A program made the translations under genes and the position numbers. Shown piece after piece: positions 61,193 to 64,000 of a DNA stretch of 64,000 nucleotides; the first letter of the stretch is position 1; each line of letters starts with the position of its first letter. Under the pieces are notes generated by a model. The model saw only the letters and a program-made list of their open reading frames with translations. It made no database searches and was not told the DNA's origin. The DNA comes from DASZTV01 sp035550655 (lineage in GTDB: Bacteria; Actinomycetota; Actinomycetes; JAFAQI01), in contig DASZOU010000037.1 in assembly GCA_035550655.1 (NCBI GenBank), positions 1-64,000 of the forward strand, given 5' to 3'.

Positions 61193-61849
61193 ATGACGAC
61201 TGGCTCGCGAGCAGGCGACGCGCTGGTCTGGATCGACTGCGAGATGACCGGACTCGATCCCACGACCCACGTGCTCGTGGAGATTGCCGTCGTCATCACC
61301 GACGCCGAGCTCAACGTGCTCGACGACGGCATCGACATCGTGATCGGGGCGCGACCCGAGCAGCTCGTGGCGATGGATCCGATCGTTCACGAGATGCACG
61401 CCGCGTCCGGCCTGCTCGACGAGATCCGCCATTCGGTCATGACCGTCGAACACGCCGAGGAGCAGGTCCTCGAGTACGTGAGGCGCTTCGTGCCGGAACG
61501 CCGCAAGGCACCGCTGTGTGGCAACACGATCGCCACCGACCGCAGCTTCATCGCCCGCTACATGCCGGATCTCGACGACCACCTCCACTACCGGATGATC
61601 GACGTGTCGTCGATCAAGGAGCTGGCGCGCCGCTGGTATCCGCGGGCCTACTACAACGCTCCGGAGAAGAACGGCGGCCACCGCGCGCTTGCGGACATCC
61701 GAGAAAGCATCAATGAGCTCCGCTACTACCGGGCGACGGTGATGGTTCCGGCACCGGGTCCCGACACCGAGCAGGCACGAGCCGCGGTCAAGGCGCTCGG
61801 CCTCGAGGTCCCCTCCGCCGCCGGCGAGGCGGCCGCCAGCTCCGACTAG
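61193..61849 (+). CDS. orn: Oligoribonuclease
   Basis: This 218-residue 3'-5' exoribonuclease of the DEDDh family has WIDCEMTGLD near the N-terminus, GNTIATDRSF in the middle and HRALADIRES with the catalytic His and last Asp. It degrades 2-5-nt RNAs and pGpG from c-di-GMP breakdown, and is usually essential in actinobacteria. Its place between tRNA-Arg and tRNA-His genes is ordinary. The C-terminal 25 residues are an Ala/Pro tail. Confidence 0.93.
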   Translation: MTTGSRAGDALVWIDCEMTGLDPTTHVLVEIAVVITDAELNVLDDGIDIVIGARPEQLVAMDPIVHEMHAASGLLDEIRHSVMTVEHAEEQVLEYVRRFVPERRKAPLCGNTIATDRSFIARYMPDLDDHLHYRMIDVSSIKELARRWYPRAYYNAPEKNGGHRALADIRESINELRYYRATVMVPAPGPDTEQARAAVKALGLEVPSAAGEAAASSD

Positions 61850-61867
61850 ACTGCTTCGCGCACCATG

Positions 61868-61943
61868 GTGGGTGTAGCTCAGCTGGTAGAGCACCGGGTT
61901 GTGGTCCCGGGTGTCGCGGGTTCAAGTCCCGTCACTCACCCCA
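61868..61943 (+). tRNA. tRNA-His (anticodon GTG) with encoded CCA
   Basis: Cloverleaf: acceptor GTGGGTG (61868-61874) pairs with CACTCAC (61933-61939, one G-T), D-arm TAGCTCAGCTGGTAGAGC, anticodon loop TTGTGGT, T-arm CGCGGGTTCAAGTCCCGT, C73 at 61940 and CCA at 61941-61943. G61867 is the -1 G that identifies tRNA-His, facing C73. Confidence 0.95.
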
Positions 61944-61950
61944 TAGATGT

Positions 61951-61968
61951 CCCCTTTCGCGAACGGGG
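61951..61968. terminator. Possible terminator between tRNA-His and the convergent hydrolase
   Basis: CCCCTTTCG (61951-61959) can pair with CGAACGGGG (61960-61968) with one mismatch and a minimal loop. There is no clear T-run. It lies at the right place for both tRNA-His and the convergent alpha/beta hydrolase gene. Confidence 0.35.
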
Positions 61969-61969
61969 G

Positions 61970-62914
61970 CTAGGAGCCGCTGGAGTTGGCCCCGTTGCCG
62001 TCGATCGCGACAAGGGTTTCGGGATCGATCGGGGCGCGTCGCAACAGCTCGCGCCAGCGGGTGGCGTCGTACGTCGCCGCCGGCGTCTCGGCCAGGAAGT
62101 GCTTCACCACCGAGACGAACCGATCCGGTTCGTCGTGATGCGGGAAGTGCCCAGAGCGCGCAAACACCTCCAGCCGGCTGCCGGGCAAGGCGCGATGCGC
62201 GGTGCGCGCGTGCTCGACCGGGATGATCCGGTCGCGCTCGCCCCACACAATCAGCGTCGGCAAACCGGCCGCGAGGTAGCAGCGATCCAGCATCGTCACC
62301 ACCTGCCCCCGCGCATCCACGCCGGCACGCAGCGTCCGAAGAAACGCGCTACGCGACCGCGCTGAGGACAAGCCGTCGAAGCGTTGCACCACATAGTCGG
62401 TGTCCGGCCCGAGTCCGACGAACGGCATGTGCCGGACGAACGGCGTGGCCCGGCGGATCAGGCGGCGCATCGGCGCTGACGTCACCAGTGGCATCACGAT
62501 CTCGGCGCCCGGCGCGGCGGCCGCTCGCAGCAGCGGATGCACCGCCCGTCCCACCCCGCCGCTGCCGACGAGTACCAGCCGGTCACAGCGTTCCGGGAAC
62601 TGGTAGGCGAACTGCATCGCGATCCCGCCACCGAGCGAGTGCCCGAGGACGGTGACCCGCTCGACTCCCAGCACCGACAGCAGATCGCGCATCCCGCAGG
62701 CGTACGCGCTGATCGCGTAGTCCGCCCGCGGCCGGTCCGACTCGCCGTGTCCGAGCAGATCCGGTGCGATGACCGTGTACCGGCGGGCGAGCGGCTCGAT
62801 GACGTCAGCCCAGGTCTCCGAGCTGTCACCGATGCCGTGAAGCAGGAGCAGTGGCGGACCGGAGCCACCCATACGGAACGCGCGTCGATGACCGTGGATC
62901 ACCCGATGCTGCAT
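61970..62914 (-). CDS. Alpha/beta hydrolase
   Basis: This 314-residue enzyme has the oxyanion motif LLLHGIGDSSETW, the nucleophile elbow GHSLGGGIA (Ser), a lid region, Asp in WGERDRIIP and His in SGHFPHHDEP. The pattern is close to esterases, C-C hydrolases and mycobacterial lipase-like proteins, but the substrate is unknown. ATG 62914 is chosen so that the protein starts just before the first strand. An earlier ATG at 62974 is possible. It is downstream of the PAP2-type gene on the same strand. Confidence 0.8.
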   Translation of the reverse strand: MQHRVIHGHRRAFRMGGSGPPLLLLHGIGDSSETWADVIEPLARRYTVIAPDLLGHGESDRPRADYAISAYACGMRDLLSVLGVERVTVLGHSLGGGIAMQFAYQFPERCDRLVLVGSGGVGRAVHPLLRAAAAPGAEIVMPLVTSAPMRRLIRRATPFVRHMPFVGLGPDTDYVVQRFDGLSSARSRSAFLRTLRAGVDARGQVVTMLDRCYLAAGLPTLIVWGERDRIIPVEHARTAHRALPGSRLEVFARSGHFPHHDEPDRFVSVVKHFLAETPAATYDATRWRELLRRAPIDPETLVAIDGNGANSSGS

Positions 62915-63019
62915 CTGCACCCGGTCGACTGCTGCGAGCACTCGGCACACCTCTCCCGCCCCACCTGGCATCAAACCCGGCGTACGACGAGCGCACCCTC
63001 TCGCTGTCTCGGCCGTGAG

Positions 63020-63916
63020 TCATCGGTGTGACGACGGTGTATCGGACGGCATTGACCAGTTCGCTGTCGACGGCGGGCTCGTCTCGAAGCTTTCGATCGC
63101 GCCGTAGCGTCCTCGCCGCCCCGCGGCCGGTAGGAGCTCCGCCACTCGCTGCACGCCGACAGCGACGAAGTACGCCGGAACTAGCAGGGCAACGGCGACG
63201 ATGCCGTCGAGCCAGTAATGGTTGCCCGTCACGACGACGACGAAGGACGTCACCACGGCGTGGAGAACGGCCAGCCACCGCCATCGGCTCGGGCTGCACT
63301 TGACGACCGCGATCGAGATCAGGACCGCCCAGCCGACATGGATCGATGGCATCGCGGCGTACTGGTCGGCGATGTGGGCGGCGAATCCGTTGTAGGGCGT
63401 CGGGCCTACGGCCTGGCCGGTATCCACCAAGCCAGGCACGCCGATGAGGCGAGGTGGCGCGACCTGCACCATCTGGATGAGCAGCGACATCGCCGTGAAG
63501 GCAACGATCGTGTTGCGCACGATCGGATACCGGTCGCGATGTCGTAGCCACAGCCACAGGAGGAAGACGACCATCGTGGTGAAGTGAGCCGACTCGTAGA
63601 AGTAGTTGGCCCACCTCACGAGCTCACGATGGTGAAGGATCAGTCGCTGGACGCTCACCTCGCTTGGAAGGTGCAGCCAGCGCTCGGCGTTCCACAGATC
63701 GCGGCCGCGGGCCAGACCACCGGAGGTGTGTCCTCGCGCCAAGCCGTTTGCCACCTGCCAGAGCGCGTAGAGACCACAGATGATTGCGATCTCCAGCGCC
63801 GCAGCCGCGACGAACCGTGCCCACCTGCCGGAGAACCGGCTCGCCGCGACGGCGACGGGGAGCATCGCCCCAGCGAGAACCGTCGCACTGTGGACGTTGA
63901 GGATCAGCCACGACAC
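63020..63916 (-). CDS. PAP2-type integral membrane phosphotransferase
   Basis: This 298-residue protein has about 6 helices. The PAP2_3/inositol-phosphotransferase-like core has AAMPSIHVGWA and GNHYWLDGI with the two catalytic His of the phosphatase signature. The first signature (KxxxxxxRP) is reduced to VAPPRL, as in Aur1-type relatives. It probably acts on lipid phosphates at the outer face of the membrane. The C-terminal 35 residues are soluble. Confidence 0.78.
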   Translation of the reverse strand: MSWLILNVHSATVLAGAMLPVAVAASRFSGRWARFVAAAALEIAIICGLYALWQVANGLARGHTSGGLARGRDLWNAERWLHLPSEVSVQRLILHHRELVRWANYFYESAHFTTMVVFLLWLWLRHRDRYPIVRNTIVAFTAMSLLIQMVQVAPPRLIGVPGLVDTGQAVGPTPYNGFAAHIADQYAAMPSIHVGWAVLISIAVVKCSPSRWRWLAVLHAVVTSFVVVVTGNHYWLDGIVAVALLVPAYFVAVGVQRVAELLPAAGRRGRYGAIESFETSPPSTANWSMPSDTPSSHR

Positions 63917-63925
63917 TTTCGAAAC

Positions 63926-64000
63926 CTACGAATCGCCCCTGAACCACGCCCGCACGTGTTCGGCGAGCTCCGCCCTCACCGGCGCCCCGGACAGCACGAC
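63926..64000 (-). CDS. Possible C-terminal end of a gene entering from the right
   Basis: On the minus strand an open frame from the window edge ends at TAG (63928-63926) and gives 24 residues, ending AELAEHVRAWFRGDS. The codon pattern fits this genome and the spacing to the next gene is only 9 bp. The family cannot be told from so little. Confidence 0.4.
   Translation of the reverse strand, partial: VVLSGAPVRAELAEHVRAWFRGDS

Overview
The window is chromosomal DNA from a high-GC actinobacterium. The evidence is very strong G/C at third codon positions, mycothiol-linked families (a maleylpyruvate-isomerase-like protein and an Rv2466c-like DsbA protein), a group II truncated haemoglobin, EttA, a DUF5130 protein, and many genes whose start codon lies 6-9 nt after a TAnnnT box, which implies leaderless transcripts. 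I would not name a genus from sequence alone.

Layout. Positions 1-1105 look like the end of an integrated element: a 23-bp perfect inverted repeat, a relBE-type toxin-antitoxin pair, an imperfect stem-loop, and a 3' half-copy of tRNA-Gly(TCC) that looks like an attachment-site scar. From about 1.2 to 30 kb there is an unusual concentration of exported or membrane proteins: a subtilisin-like protease with a propeller tail, a sedolisin (S53) translationally coupled to a surface von Willebrand A protein and then to a divergent FtsH, a CsbD-like/coiled-coil pair, a secreted CocE/S15-like hydrolase, a Thr/Ala/Pro-rich secreted protein, a BNR-repeat protein, CtaG, an M15 peptidase and an L,D-transpeptidase. 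An arginine-deiminase operon (APC permease, Asp/Glu racemase-like protein, arcA, arcB) lies at 6.7-11.2 kb.

From 29.5 to 50 kb the content is mostly housekeeping: an AMACR-like CoA transferase, a SpoIIE-type phosphatase, rpiB, an aldehyde dehydrogenase, HAD and DsbA-like proteins, pepN, a phospholipase-D-like protein, an AI-2E family permease, an amidase, HNH nuclease, glbO, a streptogrisin-like protease, tam, ettA, an SSB paralogue and two SDRs. From 51 to 54.2 kb is bioA-bioF-bioD, all overlapping. From 54.2 to 59.5 kb is a branched-chain amino-acid-type ABC transporter operon (livG-livF-livH-livM-livK order) ending in a hotdog thioesterase. The right end has a class III nucleotide cyclase, tRNA-Arg(TCT), orn, tRNA-His(GTG), an alpha/beta hydrolase and a PAP2-type membrane protein.

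Main unexplained structure. Two short arrays of a 9-bp palindrome at an exact 32-bp period sit in two convergent intergenic gaps 16.5 kb apart, in largely inverted relation, and one supplies the bioD stop codon. A second kind of palindrome-of-palindromes occupies another convergent gap (49889-49959). The bioA/phosphotransferase divergent start uses one symmetric -10 box for both strands and may use an AUC start for bioA. The sedolisin-vWA-FtsH overlap cluster is the best candidate for an undescribed functional system.
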